Part shown: piece after piece, positions 46,002 through 58,388 of the stretch
Layout: each line of letters starts with the position of its first letter
Position numbering within the stretch: the first letter of the stretch is position 1
Assembly: GCF_000011085.1 (NCBI RefSeq)
Contig: NC_006396.1
Coordinates: 1,054,001 to 1,118,000 of the forward strand
Reading direction: 5' to 3'
Origin: Haloarcula marismortui ATCC 43049
Lineage (GTDB): Archaea > Halobacteriota > Halobacteria > Halobacteriales > Haloarculaceae
DNA length: 64,000 nucleotides
Notes under the pieces: model-generated
What the model saw: only the letters and a program-made list of their open reading frames with translations
What the model was told of the DNA's origin: nothing
Databases searched by the model: none
Program-made: the position numbers and the translations under genes

Positions 46002-47189
46002 ATGCATCCGCCAGACGCCGACAGCGTGCTCGTCCGCCACGGCGAACTCGGCGTCAAGAGCAACCAAGTCCGTCGAAAGATGGAGCAGCAACTGGCGGAC
46101 AATCTCCGCGCGATGCTCGACGTGCGCGACCTGTCAGGAGGCATTGAACAGCGACGGAACCGGCTGTTCATCCATACTGACCAGCCAGAGAGTGTGGCCG
46201 CAGCCGCGGCCGACACGTTCGGCGTCACCTCCGCCTCGGCGGTCACGACCGTCGATCCGACGTTGTCTGCAATCAAAACGGCACTGGCCGCGACCGCACG
46301 AGAACAGCACGACGGCGGCACTTTCGCTGTCAACGCTCGCCGGGCAGGGCCAGCAGACGCACACCCCTTTTCGAGTACGGACATCGAATCCGATGGCGGG
46401 ACCGCCGTCTGGGAGGCAATTGAAGAACTGGGCAGCGAGCCCGCCGTCGACCTCAACGACCCCGATTTCGAACTGTTCGTCGAGTGTCGCGCCGACGAGG
46501 CGTACGTCTTCTGTGAGAAACGTTCGGGCCCGGGCGGACTCCCACTCGGGACCCAGCGGCCCGTCGTTGCCCTCATCAGCGGTGGTATCGACTCGCCGGT
46601 CGCCGCCTGGAAGCTCATGAAACGCGGCGCACCCGTGATTCCAGTCTACGTCGACCTCGGTGACTACGGCGGCCCCGACCACCGGGCACGAGCCGTTTCG
46701 ACCGTCAAAACACTCGCCTCGTACGCACCCGGGCACGACCTGTCCGTCAACGTCGTTGAGGCCGGTGACGTCGTCACCGACCTCTCTCAAAATCTCGGGT
46801 CGCTCCGAATGCTCGTTCTCCGCCGGTTCATGCTCGCAGTCGCTGAGGCTATCGCGCACGACTACGACGCTGTCGGCATCGTCACCGGCGAAGCTATTGG
46901 GCAGAAATCCAGCCAGACGAGCGCGAACATCGCAGTCACCGATGCCGCAACCACACTCCCCGTGTACCGACCGAACCTCACCGTCGACAAGTCCGAGATA
47001 ACCGATCATGCGCGAACCATCGAGACCTTTGAGGATTCGACAATCGACACCGGTTGCAACCGCGTCGCGCCATCACATCCGGAAACCAATGCCTCGCTAG
47101 AGGCGGTTCGGGTAGCCGAACCCGACGACCTGTTCGAGCGCGCCGAAGCCTGCGCCCAGGACCGTACTGTCGTCCCCATCGAAAGCTAA
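46002..47189 (+). CDS. thiI: tRNA sulfurtransferase ThiI
   Basis: A 395-residue protein with a ferredoxin-like plus THUMP region (about 1-165) and a PP-loop ATPase domain (ALISGGIDSPVAAW, about 187-200). It makes 4-thiouridine at position 8 of tRNA and can support thiazole synthesis. No C-terminal rhodanese domain is present, as in other archaeal forms, so sulfur must come by another route. The late motif NRVAPSHPET has no active-site Cys of the rhodanese type. The cysK gene nearby deals with sulfur as well. Confidence 0.94.
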   Translation: MHPPDADSVLVRHGELGVKSNQVRRKMEQQLADNLRAMLDVRDLSGGIEQRRNRLFIHTDQPESVAAAAADTFGVTSASAVTTVDPTLSAIKTALAATAREQHDGGTFAVNARRAGPADAHPFSSTDIESDGGTAVWEAIEELGSEPAVDLNDPDFELFVECRADEAYVFCEKRSGPGGLPLGTQRPVVALISGGIDSPVAAWKLMKRGAPVIPVYVDLGDYGGPDHRARAVSTVKTLASYAPGHDLSVNVVEAGDVVTDLSQNLGSLRMLVLRRFMLAVAEAIAHDYDAVGIVTGEAIGQKSSQTSANIAVTDAATTLPVYRPNLTVDKSEITDHARTIETFEDSTIDTGCNRVAPSHPETNASLEAVRVAEPDDLFERAEACAQDRTVVPIES

Positions 47190-47216
47190 ATTTCCGGGGC
47201 GGGCCAGGGTTGAGCC

Positions 47217-47756
47217 ATGACGCAGGTCTGTCTCGTCGGGAGCGACGACGTGAATCTTCGATACGAACTCCTCTCTCGCGAGACCGCACGGAACGCACTC
47301 GCCACCTACGACCTGCAGGAACCGTTTGCGAATACCGTCGCCGTCGACACCGTGAGCCTCGGGGCGGCGGTGGCGCTGCTCAACGACCTGAACTGGTATC
47401 TCGTTCGCTTCGCTGACGCCGCGTTCGTTCGTGATCCGTCAATTAGTGAGACGGAATGGCTCTCTCGAAACCTCGCCGCAGCGATACGAGACGACGACAT
47501 CGCGCCCGAAGAGACCGGGCGCTTTCTCAAGGTGTACGGCATCGTCGACCCGGACAGGACCAGCGACGCTGACGATGAAGGCCCGACGGAAGGAGAGTCA
47601 ACGCCCGACACGCAGTCGGTGGAAGCCGACGGCCCACCGGAACTGGTCGAGCCGATGCTCCTGACACGGACTGGCGACACGATTCCCGACTACGACCTCC
47701 AAGATGTGGACGAAACGCTCATCGTTAGAGTGACCGAGTCGGAGTTCGGGGCCTGA
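47217..47756 (+). CDS. Conserved haloarchaeal protein (DUF5804-like)
   Basis: A 179-residue protein beginning MTQVCLVGSDDVNLRYELLSRETARNALATYDL. From memory this resembles the haloarchaeal DUF5804 family. The first 105 residues or so are well-structured; an acidic, Ser-rich linker (about 118-145) precedes a short C-terminal strand region. No membrane segment or known active site is visible. It lies 27 nt after thiI, same strand, and may be co-transcribed. Confidence 0.72.
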   Translation: MTQVCLVGSDDVNLRYELLSRETARNALATYDLQEPFANTVAVDTVSLGAAVALLNDLNWYLVRFADAAFVRDPSISETEWLSRNLAAAIRDDDIAPEETGRFLKVYGIVDPDRTSDADDEGPTEGESTPDTQSVEADGPPELVEPMLLTRTGDTIPDYDLQDVDETLIVRVTESEFGA

Positions 47757-47789
47757 GTCGGGTCACGCTGCGCGCAAGACAGACCGTTT

Positions 47790-48701
47790 TCAGTCGAACA
47801 TTCCGGTCGACATGTATCGCTCACCACTGTCCCAGTAGACTGTGACGACGAGCGGGTCGTCAACACCGTCCCTGATGAGTTGCTCAGCAAACTCTCTTGC
47901 CGCGAGGTTCGACGCACCAGAGGACTGGCCGACGAGGATTCCCTCCTCGTGGGCGAGGCGGCGGCACTCGTCTTCCGCGTCCGGGAGTTCGACCGTCATC
48001 ACGTCGTCCAGCAGATCGGTGTCTAAGTTGTCGCTGACGAATCCCGGCCCCATTCCCTGAAAGCTATCCTCGCCAGTGCCCGGTTCCATCCCCGAAAGCA
48101 CAGCGTTGTCCGCCGGCTCGACCGCGACGATGTCCATCCCAGGAAACGCGTCCTGCAGTCGACGGCCGGTGCCGGTGAGTGTCCCGCCGGTGCCGACACC
48201 GGCCACCAGCGCGTCGACAGTCCGGTCGCCCACCTGTTCAAGTATTTCCTCGCCCGTCGTCTCGTAGTGCGCTGTCGGGTTCGCCGGGTTCTCGAACTGC
48301 CGGAGTTGGACGTAGTCATCGCGCTCGCATAGCTCGTTTGCGCGCTCTTTCGCGTCGGAGATATCACCCTCGACAAGTTCGATCTCCGCGCCGTACGCCT
48401 TCATTATCTGCCGGCGCTCCGGCGACTTCGAGGACGGCATCACTAGCACCACGTCGTACCCCTTCGTTGCCCCGACCATCGCCATCCCAATGCCGGTGTT
48501 CCCACTCGTCGGCTCGACAAGCGTATCATCCGGTTGGAGCGAGCCGTTTCGTTCGGCGTCGTCAATCATGTACTTCGCCGGCCGGTCCTTCGCGGACCCA
48601 CCGGGATTGAACGACTCGATCTTCGCTGCAACGGTTGCCCCCTCCGGTGCGCGAACCGAGACCAGTGGGGACCCGATTGTATCGAGAATAGAGTCTTTCA
48701 T
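47790..48701 (-). CDS. cysK: Cysteine synthase (O-acetylserine sulfhydrylase)
   Basis: A 303-residue PLP enzyme that makes cysteine from O-acetylserine and sulfide. The lysine lies in NPGGSAKDRPA (about 33-43), the substrate loop in EPTSGNTGIGMA, the phosphate loop in GVGTGGTLTGTG. Length and motifs fit CysK/CysM. A TATA-like GTTTAAGT lies 23-32 nt before the ATG (48724-48733). Which donor it uses in vivo cannot be told from sequence. Confidence 0.94.
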   Translation of the reverse strand: MKDSILDTIGSPLVSVRAPEGATVAAKIESFNPGGSAKDRPAKYMIDDAERNGSLQPDDTLVEPTSGNTGIGMAMVGATKGYDVVLVMPSSKSPERRQIMKAYGAEIELVEGDISDAKERANELCERDDYVQLRQFENPANPTAHYETTGEEILEQVGDRTVDALVAGVGTGGTLTGTGRRLQDAFPGMDIVAVEPADNAVLSGMEPGTGEDSFQGMGPGFVSDNLDTDLLDDVMTVELPDAEDECRRLAHEEGILVGQSSGASNLAAREFAEQLIRDGVDDPLVVTVYWDSGERYMSTGMFD

Positions 48702-48801
48702 CGCCGCCGGCTACGCGGCCCCGACTTAAACGCCTACTGAAGGTCTCAAACGGTTCGTGGACTTCCGAGACGCGGCAGTCCTTTCCGGCGTCGACACCGT
48801 C

Positions 48802-49221
48802 TCACGTGAACATATTTATGTCGTCGACCGGCAGCACCGAGTAATCGACTGACAGCGTGTCTTTCGTGGCTCGGACCTTACCGACGAACGCAGAGATGTC
48901 CTCTAACTGGCCCTCCAGCACAAATAGTTCCATACAGTACCGGTCGCCGACGTGGCTGTGGAAGTTCGACGCGACGATGGACTCGTGGTCGTGGCGGAGA
49001 TGCATCATTTTCTCCTCGACGGTTGTCGTCTCGTAGTCGAACAACACAGTGACGACCGCCATCAGTTCGCGGTCTTCCAGCCGCTTGTCCTCAAACTCTC
49101 CCATCAGATTCCGGACTGCTTCTCGAACGACTTCGCTGCGACCCGTGTACCCATGTTCGTCGGCGAACGTGTCGATTCGCTCCTCCAGCTCGTCCGGCAT
49201 CGAGATACTTACAACGCCCAT
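48802..49221 (-). CDS. nikR: NikR-type nickel-responsive regulator
   Basis: A 139-residue ribbon-helix-helix repressor ([33 protein letters not shown]) with the nickel site His77, His88, His90 and Cys96 all intact, aligned with H76/H87/H89/C95 of E. coli NikR. The C-terminus is the ACT-like tetramerisation domain. A TATA-like ACTATTAATAC lies 21-31 nt before the ATG. No nickel transporter gene is adjacent, so its target lies elsewhere or is itself. Confidence 0.9.
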   Translation of the reverse strand: MGVVSISMPDELEERIDTFADEHGYTGRSEVVREAVRNLMGEFEDKRLEDRELMAVVTVLFDYETTTVEEKMMHLRHDHESIVASNFHSHVGDRYCMELFVLEGQLEDISAFVGKVRATKDTLSVDYSVLPVDDINMFT

Positions 49222-49362
49222 ATATTAACTGAGCGCCGTTAGAGTATTAATAGTTCATATCTCTCCGCACAGACTGGCATTCCTTCGGATAGCGCTGCCG
49301 CTTCGTCTCTCAAGCTACGGCGACTGGCTTGTCGATTTGATGTGAGTCTGTTTAAATACAGA

Positions 49363-49399
49363 AAGCCCACTCGGGAGAGATGCCTCTCCTGAGTGGGCT
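49363..49399 (-). terminator. Terminator hairpin after the rRNA operon
   Basis: AGCCCACTCGGGAGAG (49363-49378) pairs with CTCTCCTGAGTGGGCT (49384-49399): a 16-bp stem with one G-T pair and a five-base loop. On the minus strand it lies just after 5S rRNA and is followed by TTTCTGTATTTAAA. It probably ends the rRNA transcript or protects its 3' end. No tRNA-Cys is found between 5S and this hairpin. Confidence 0.75.
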
Positions 49400-49414
49400 A
49401 TGAAAGGTATGAAT

Positions 49415-49536
49415 GGTGGCGGCGAACCGCGTTTCCCAGAGGCTCGCGCACTCCAGTACTCCCCGGAACGCTGGTGGGCTTATCTTCCGTGTTCGGGATG
49501 GGTACGGGAGGCAACCCCACCGCTGTGGCCGCCTAA
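49415..49536 (-). rRNA. rrf: 5S ribosomal RNA
   Basis: Read on the minus strand, the 122-nt stretch begins TTAGGCGGCCACAGCGGTGG, contains CCCATCCCGAACACGGAAG and CCCACCAGCGTTCCGG, and ends with GGTTCGCCGCCACC. The two ends pair as helix I. These are typical of haloarchaeal 5S. It is the distal gene of the operon. Confidence 0.95.
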
Positions 49537-49588
49537 CGTCGAGTCACGGAATCGAACCGCGATAGTACCAGTCTCGATTAACTCTTCC

Positions 49589-49664
49589 ACCGTGTGATTA
49601 CGTGCGATCCAGTTTGCGCCTGGACTCGTTCAGCGACGAGTTAAATCGTCGGTGAATGAGTCAC
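49589..49664 (-). other. 3' arm of the 23S rRNA processing stem
   Basis: This stretch after the 23S 3' end is complementary to 52605-52660 before the 23S 5' end. CTGGATCGCACG pairs with CGTGCGATCCAG, CACACGGT with ACCGTGTG, TGGACTCGTTCAG with CTGAACGAGTCCA, and GTGACTC with GAGTCAC. Together the arms form the long helix, with internal bulges, that archaeal splicing endonuclease cuts to release pre-23S. Confidence 0.8.
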
Positions 49665-49675
49665 AGTGCGTATGA

Positions 49676-52597
<2,922 letters not shown>

Positions 52598-52604
52598 CGT
52601 CGTT

Positions 52605-52660
52605 GTGACTCGTTCAACTGAACGAGTCCAGTGGACGCCTGGATCGCACGTACACACGGT
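52605..52660 (-). other. 5' arm of the 23S rRNA processing stem
   Basis: Complement of 49589-49664 across 23S. It holds ACCGTGTG, CGTGCGATCCAG, TGGACTCGTTCAG and GAGTCAC on the minus strand, in the order needed for one long helix broken by short bulges (a bulge-helix-bulge substrate). Confidence 0.8.
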
Positions 52661-52865
52661 TTCATACTCGCCCCCAAGGTGGAGATGGTGGGCGAATCGA
52701 CCCTTCCCAGGCTCGGTTTTACCCGGCTTGGTGCATCTGTCGTCGTATCACATTCGAACGCCGTCCCACACTTAAGGGGACGGATTTCGAAGCGATACGG
52801 AGTACGGACCCGTCGGGAGTTGCACCCGACATCCCTGTGAGGGGATATCCGCCTCGGATAGGTCT

Positions 52866-52894
52866 TGTGAGCCCAGCGGGCCCATGCAGTAGTC
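52866..52894 (-). other. 3' arm of the 16S rRNA processing stem
   Basis: On the minus strand this reads GACTACTGCATGGGCCCGCT and continues GGGCTCACA. It is complementary, with few mismatches or bulges, to the leader sequence at 54519-54546. Together they form the stem that releases pre-16S rRNA. Confidence 0.8.
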
Positions 52895-52972
52895 GGCGCT
52901 TACCGACTCGCGGTGACTTGTGGTCACCAGTCAGTGTAGGTGGGTCAGGGCAGAGCCCTGATCCCGGTCAGT

Positions 52973-54444
<1,472 letters not shown>

Positions 54445-54518
54445 GTGCTGATATACATCAGCGGCGGAAGTGGTTGCACTCCGTCGGAAGCTAACACACT
54501 GGTTCCTACACCAGTGTT

Positions 54519-54546
54519 GACTACTGCATGGGTCCGTGGGCTCACA
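54519..54546 (-). other. 5' arm of the 16S rRNA processing stem
   Basis: On the minus strand this leader segment reads TGTGAGCCCACGGACCCATG and continues CAGTAGTC. It pairs with 52866-52894 in the spacer to close the 16S processing helix. Confidence 0.8.
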
Positions 54547-54697
54547 TCAGATTCCATCTTAACGGCGGACCGCAGGGGTGGAATCCTCATAGGGTGGATC
54601 TCGCAGGCCCCAGAGGGGAAAGCGAGATCCTCTCGTAGCTCAAGCCGACCCAGGTGGCCGACCGAGCGTGTCGACCCGGGCTCGCTGCCCGGTGCGA

Positions 54698-54735
54698 CCT
54701 TCGCATTAGTCCAGAAGACGGGGGAACATATAAAT
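54698..54735 (-). promoter_or_regulatory. rRNA operon promoter
   Basis: On the minus strand TCATTTATATGTT (about 54723-54735) is a TATA box, and AATGCGAAGG follows about 20 nt later (54698-54707). The pair matches the haloarchaeal rRNA promoter, in which transcription starts within TGCGAACG-like sequence. The start would lie near 54704, giving a leader of about 260 nt. Further TATA-like elements upstream (GATATATAATGG near 54893-54904; GCGATTATGCG near 54800) may be additional promoters, since haloarchaeal rRNA operons often have several. Confidence 0.65.
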
Positions 54736-54957
54736 GAATCGTCTCACACCCGCCCTGTATAGGACACACACGACGCATACGTAACGTGATGGCGTGACAC
54801 GCATAATCGCAAGACAGCGCCAGTCTGTCTATCATCCAATGTGTATTTGTTCTTGAATCCTGACATGGGGTTCAATGACCGGAGGTCAGAAAGCCATTAT
54901 ATATCAATTGGAAGGGATACAGACCTGACGGTAGACAGTCGTAGTATACCAGACACT

Positions 54958-55050
54958 ATGACGAAACAGGCGTCAGGAGACGCAGGAAGACAGCAGTCAG
55001 AACAGGGGCCCGCCGGGGTTGTGATAGAGAACTATCTCAGGTCGTTGTGA
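54958..55050 (+). CDS. Possible 30-residue ORF upstream of the rRNA operon
   Basis: ATG at 54958 opens MTKQASGDAGRQQSEQGPAG and ends with NYLRSL before TGA. The composition is polar. A TATATA stretch (54896-54903) about 55 nt upstream could drive it or, on the other strand, the rRNA operon. It converges with the aIF-1A gene. No family recognised; it may be chance. Confidence 0.28.
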   Translation: MTKQASGDAGRQQSEQGPAGVVIENYLRSL

Positions 55051-55076
55051 ACCAGGACGCGGGTACAGTGGTAAAA

Positions 55077-55373
55077 TTAGGCGGTCAGCGAGTCAATGTG
55101 GCCTTCCGAACGGAGCTGGTCGGCGTCTTGCCCCTTGTAGCGCCATTCGATGTTGGCCTTCTCGTCTTGCCAGTCCCACGGTTCGGCGAGAACGATGTCA
55201 TCCTCGTTAATCCAGGTCCGGAACTTCATCCGACCTGGAATCCGGCCGAGTCGGGTTTCGCCGTCCTCACAGCGAATGCGGACGTGGTTCCCGCCAAGGT
55301 GCTCTGTTACCACTGCAAACATCTCGTCGTTTGTAGGCATGCGGAGATTCCGCCGCCCTGAATCGTCGCTCAC
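55077..55373 (-). CDS. Translation initiation factor aIF-1A
   Basis: A 98-residue OB-fold factor that binds the ribosomal A site and aids start-codon selection. Family core: [44 protein letters not shown], then [23 protein letters not shown]. The GTG at 55373 is chosen because a TATA box (ACTTATACG, about 55396-55404) lies 24-31 nt upstream; the longer ORF extends past that box and cannot be right for such a transcript. The gene faces the rRNA operon promoter region. Confidence 0.93.
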   Translation of the reverse strand: MSDDSGRRNLRMPTNDEMFAVVTEHLGGNHVRIRCEDGETRLGRIPGRMKFRTWINEDDIVLAEPWDWQDEKANIEWRYKGQDADQLRSEGHIDSLTA

Positions 55374-55526
55374 AGCATAAATACGGTCGCCTCCCGTATA
55401 AGTCGTTTGAGAGGCGGGATAGCGTGTACCATGGATCCGACACAACGGCCGTACCACGGCAAGAGCTGACCAATAGCTATCGGAAGCAGTGAAACGATAA
55501 GAACGGACTGGCGACAGTGCGTTGAT

Positions 55527-55763
55527 TCAGTCGGCAGTCAGGGCCTGTGGCTCGTCGGCTTCCTCGGCCATCGCATCCGTCAGTCCGGACGCGAGCGCAA
55601 AGACCCCTTCTTTGTGGTCTGTCTTCGATTTGTGGATTGATGTCGGTTTGACACCAAGGTCAGCGTAGAGATCGTGCTCAACGCTTGTGTCCGCCTCGTG
55701 CTCGTAGTGGTGTTGTACCTGTGCGAGAAGACTGTGAAGGTGAATGAGTTCTTGCTTCTTCAT
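55527..55763 (-). CDS. UPF0058 family protein
   Basis: A 78-residue protein beginning MKKQELIHLHSLLAQVQHHYE, the start of the UPF0058 family, with a His-rich helix (HLHSLL, HHYEHEAD) that could bind metal. The middle is DLGVKPTSIHKSKTDHKEGVFALASGL. No function is established. A TATA-like ACTATTACC lies about 23-31 nt upstream of the ATG, so the mRNA is probably leaderless. Confidence 0.85.
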   Translation of the reverse strand: MKKQELIHLHSLLAQVQHHYEHEADTSVEHDLYADLGVKPTSIHKSKTDHKEGVFALASGLTDAMAEEADEPQALTAD

Positions 55764-56284
55764 TAGTATCCAATCTTATGGAGTGAAGGGTAATAGTACT
55801 ACCTTGCCAATGACCCACACGTAATGCTCATTCGGATGCAACACTCACCAATCTCAGTTGCAAAAATAGAGCTGTCTACCGGCGCAGTACCGTTTACCTC
55901 TTGTGCTTTCGGTTACAGATAGTAATATTCTTCTTTCAGGCCCTAATATTAAATGTAACGGCGGAAACTTTGTCGTGTCAATTATCACTCAATACTGGTT
56001 AACGTAATTGAGTGGGCTGCTGACCTGCGAAGCGCTCTCAATCATGAAAAACCACGACAATATATTAGTTATCGAACACTTCATGACTGCTGAGCACGTA
56101 CCTATAGTCGTAATGAACTGGAAGCACCCACGAGACAAGACTGCGGCTATGGCGAAACAAGAAGAAGCAAACAGCGGGACGGAGTGGTCATTCATCGCGG
56201 CGCTGATGACTGCTGCATAACGGCTTTCTCACCGCTCAGGACTGAAATCCCATAGCGACAGATCTATGCACCGCGTACAGGCCG
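55764..56284. other. A/T-rich intergenic stretch without a supported gene
   Basis: Base composition drops clearly compared with both sides, mainly between 55780 and 56060. It holds the UPF0058 promoter at its left end. The only open frame of note, TTG 56008 to 56220 (+), has 70 codons with few acidic residues and matches nothing I know. The right end (after 56220) runs up to the stop of the pilin-like reading frame. It may be the remains of an inserted element, but no terminal repeats were found. Confidence 0.45.
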
Positions 56285-57040
56285 TTAGGTAACGGTACGG
56301 ATATCAACCGTTGTGTTGTGGACGACAGCGCGGCTGATGCCTGTACACTGGTACGTGTGTGGTTCCGAGTGGCCCGACCAGTTTGGTAGTTCCTGCTCAA
56401 ATAGACGGTGCCACGCATCCGGGTACGCAGTCTCCGAGACGTTGATCAAGACGGTTGTCGCGGACGGTGGCTTGCCAGCCTAGGGCGAAACGAGCGTCTT
56501 ATTCTGGACAGCAGTCTCGATTGTGACGCGACTCGACGAGGAGAAGTCCGTCTGTCCGTCAAGCGAAAGGACGGAGAGGTATGCACTGCTGCTATCAGGG
56601 GTACACCGGAAACTGGGTTTCCGTGAGACGACCAGTCCCTCCTGCTGGACCCGATACACTGCACCGCTGGTGTAGACGATATCCGTCTCGGAGTCAGTCT
56701 CCCGGATGAACGCTCCGGTCGAGATATTCGTTGACCGTCCGTCAACAGTTACGTTCAGCGTTGACGACCGGATGGAGAGCCCGTGGCCCTGGAGTTTCAT
56801 ACTCGTGGTCCGTCGTGGGGCATCGCCCTGGATGTGGTCATCTGTAGTCTCCGCGAACCCGATCATCGACGTTTCGGCGACATCAGTTGTTGCCCCCTGT
56901 TGGATAGCGTCGAACGCACCGAGCCCACCGAGCGTCACCAGCGCAATGCCAGTGATGATGATACTGAACGTAAGCGTAAACGCAAGCAGATCGGACACGC
57001 CACGGTCGTGACTGTCTGGGATTGACAGTGGCGATGTCAT
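56285..57040 (-). pseudogene. Pilin-like protein gene interrupted by an in-frame TAG
   Basis: The first 186 residues have a pilin-type N-terminus (DRGVSDLLAFTLTFSIIITGIALVTLGG, about 12-39) and a beta-rich remainder, ending VQNKTLVSP before TAG (56480-56482). Without any shift, the same frame runs on for 64 more codons (AGKPPSATTVLINVSETAYP, then DAWHRLFEQELPNWSGHSEP and more) to TAA at 56285-56287. The tail looks like real protein, so the gene seems to have a nonsense codon near its end. Alternatives are read-through, a tolerated truncation or a sequence error. It overlaps its upstream neighbour by ATGA. Confidence 0.7.
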
Positions 57041-57501
57041 CCGCGTGTCACCTTCATGCAGTCGGCCGTCGCATTGTACGAGACGGCTAGTGGCCCGCTG
57101 GAAACGACAGATGGGCAGACATTAGTTTCATTTTCGAATCGGACGACAGCGTACCGATTCAGTCCTGATGCATTCACGTACACGCGTGTGCGCGAGGTAT
57201 CTGGAGAGACCTCGACATTGTACGACTGGTCAGCGATCCGCTCCGGATACGTCGCACGAAACGACACCGTCGAATTGAGGCTCTCAGTGTTGAACGCATC
57301 CAGACGAACCAGGTCGCGCGCGATACCATCGCCGACGTTCTCTAGGGCTTCTTCGGTCACTCGCTCACGCTGTGAATCGACCATCTGGCTCCCGCCGATG
57401 AGGAGACCAGTCACCAGCAGCGACGTGATACCGATAGTGAGCGCCTGCGTGACTGCAGGTGAGACGCCACGGCTGTCGGACAGGAGACGGTCGAGGCTCA
57501 T
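57037..57501 (-). CDS. Pilin-like protein 4 of the pil operon
   Basis: A 154-residue protein with a type IV pilin-type N-terminus: SDSRGVSPAVTQALTIGITSLLVTGLLIGG (about 8-37), a charged stretch then one hydrophobic helix. The rest is predicted beta-rich and external, with two Cys (NVCPSV and ADCMKV) that could form a disulfide. Similar haloarchaeal proteins are named DUF7266, from memory. It overlaps both neighbours by ATGA and is probably a minor pilin or pilus-associated protein. Confidence 0.78.
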   Translation of the reverse strand: MSLDRLLSDSRGVSPAVTQALTIGITSLLVTGLLIGGSQMVDSQRERVTEEALENVGDGIARDLVRLDAFNTESLNSTVSFRATYPERIADQSYNVEVSPDTSRTRVYVNASGLNRYAVVRFENETNVCPSVVSSGPLAVSYNATADCMKVTRG

Positions 57502-58388
57502 CCGTCGTCCACCTCCACAAGGACTGTTCGGTTGTAGCTCGCAGATGGTGTGTCATAGGTCAAGTCGACAGCAGGAACGACGGGATACGGTGCGGTGTCT
57601 CCGGAATCGTAGCTCGTGCCTGGGAAGTTACCGATGGCCGCGAAGCGGTAAGTACCACGTGCGCGGTTTCCCTTCTCAATGCTGACAGTGTACGGTGCGT
57701 CGAGTGTTTCAGTAAACGCCGGGAATGTTCCGGGCGTCCCGCCGATGTCACAGGTCCCGGCGAGGAGGTCGACATCGGCGTCACCGGCCCCTGAACAGGT
57801 AGTCGTCGATCCGGAAGGTGGGGTGACCGCCACCTCCTTATTGCCGGGTTCTGTCACGACCATCTTCCAAGTATCCCCACTGTCGCCTTCCACTTTGACA
57901 ATAAATTCTTGCCCCACTCCAGGGATACGGGTCACTGTCAGATTGAATACGACAGCGCGGTCCACGCTTCGAGCGATATCCCAGTCAACGTTTGATCCCG
58001 TACCGCCGGGTCGATTGAACCGAGATGAGGACGTTTGGTTCACTTCGGTTCCATTCGACGCCGACTCGTTCAGCGTCGCGTTCAGATAGGCCCCCCCGCT
58101 GCCTCCGACGACGCGATTGTGCGTCTCCGTATAGTTCTGAAGCGCGTTCTCGTATCGCGCCTCAAATTCATCGAGGTCATCGCCCCGCGTTTCGGCCGCA
58201 AGCCGTCCGAGATCACGTTCAACGGAGGCTTCGCGGTCAGCCGACCGTTCAATAGTATCCGCACTGCCGGTGGTCGTGATGCCGTCAGTGACAGCGAGAC
58301 TGTGGGCAAACAGTATCGTACTGAACACGACGATAGCGATGGCGACGCCACCGATCAACAGCAGTTGTCCGCGCTCGTTGGCTACCAT
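57498..58388 (-). CDS. Pilin-like protein 3 of the pil operon
   Basis: A 296-residue protein, the largest of the set. The N-terminus is MVANERGQLLLIGGVAIAIVVFSTILFAHSLAV, a short charged start and one long hydrophobic helix. The external part has many Asn-x-Ser/Thr sites (about a dozen), two Cys and the pattern expected of DUF7261-like haloarchaeal proteins (from memory). It overlaps the preceding gene by 7 nt and the next by 4 nt. Confidence 0.78.
   Translation of the reverse strand: MVANERGQLLLIGGVAIAIVVFSTILFAHSLAVTDGITTTGSADTIERSADREASVERDLGRLAAETRGDDLDEFEARYENALQNYTETHNRVVGGSGGAYLNATLNESASNGTEVNQTSSSRFNRPGGTGSNVDWDIARSVDRAVVFNLTVTRIPGVGQEFIVKVEGDSGDTWKMVVTEPGNKEVAVTPPSGSTTTCSGAGDADVDLLAGTCDIGGTPGTFPAFTETLDAPYTVSIEKGNRARGTYRFAAIGNFPGTSYDSGDTAPYPVVPAVDLTYDTPSASYNRTVLVEVDDG

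Larger units (their letters stand above)
52598..52972 (-). other. 16S-23S spacer without a tRNA gene
   Basis: The 375-nt spacer holds the 3' arm of the 16S processing stem (52866-52894), four hairpins and the 5' arm of the 23S stem (52605-52660). The hairpins are 52846-52860, 52831-52846, 52812-52830 and the rod 52745-52798. No cloverleaf with a T-loop, anticodon arm and acceptor outside the processing arms could be made. Most haloarchaeal spacers carry tRNA-Ala(UGC) at this place. GTTCGAAT near 52750 resembles a T-loop but its flanks do not pair as a T-stem. Confidence 0.75.

Noticed and set aside
49340-49412. A tRNA-Cys gene after 5S rRNA.
   Set aside because: The stretch forms one 16-bp hairpin with a short loop and a T-rich tail, which fits a terminator and not a cloverleaf.
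52806-52883. A 78-nt cloverleaf-like structure in the 16S-23S spacer (GGGCCCG pairing with CGGGTCC, plus hairpins), resembling a decayed tRNA-Ala.
   Set aside because: The 5' acceptor-like strand is part of the 16S processing stem (52866-52894 pairs with 54519-54546). The anticodon-like loop has six bases, and the arm spacing is wrong for a tRNA.
56008-56220. 70-codon ORF on the plus strand in the A/T-rich island.
   Set aside because: It begins at TTG, has few acidic residues, has no recognisable family, and an overlapping minus-strand frame is equally open.
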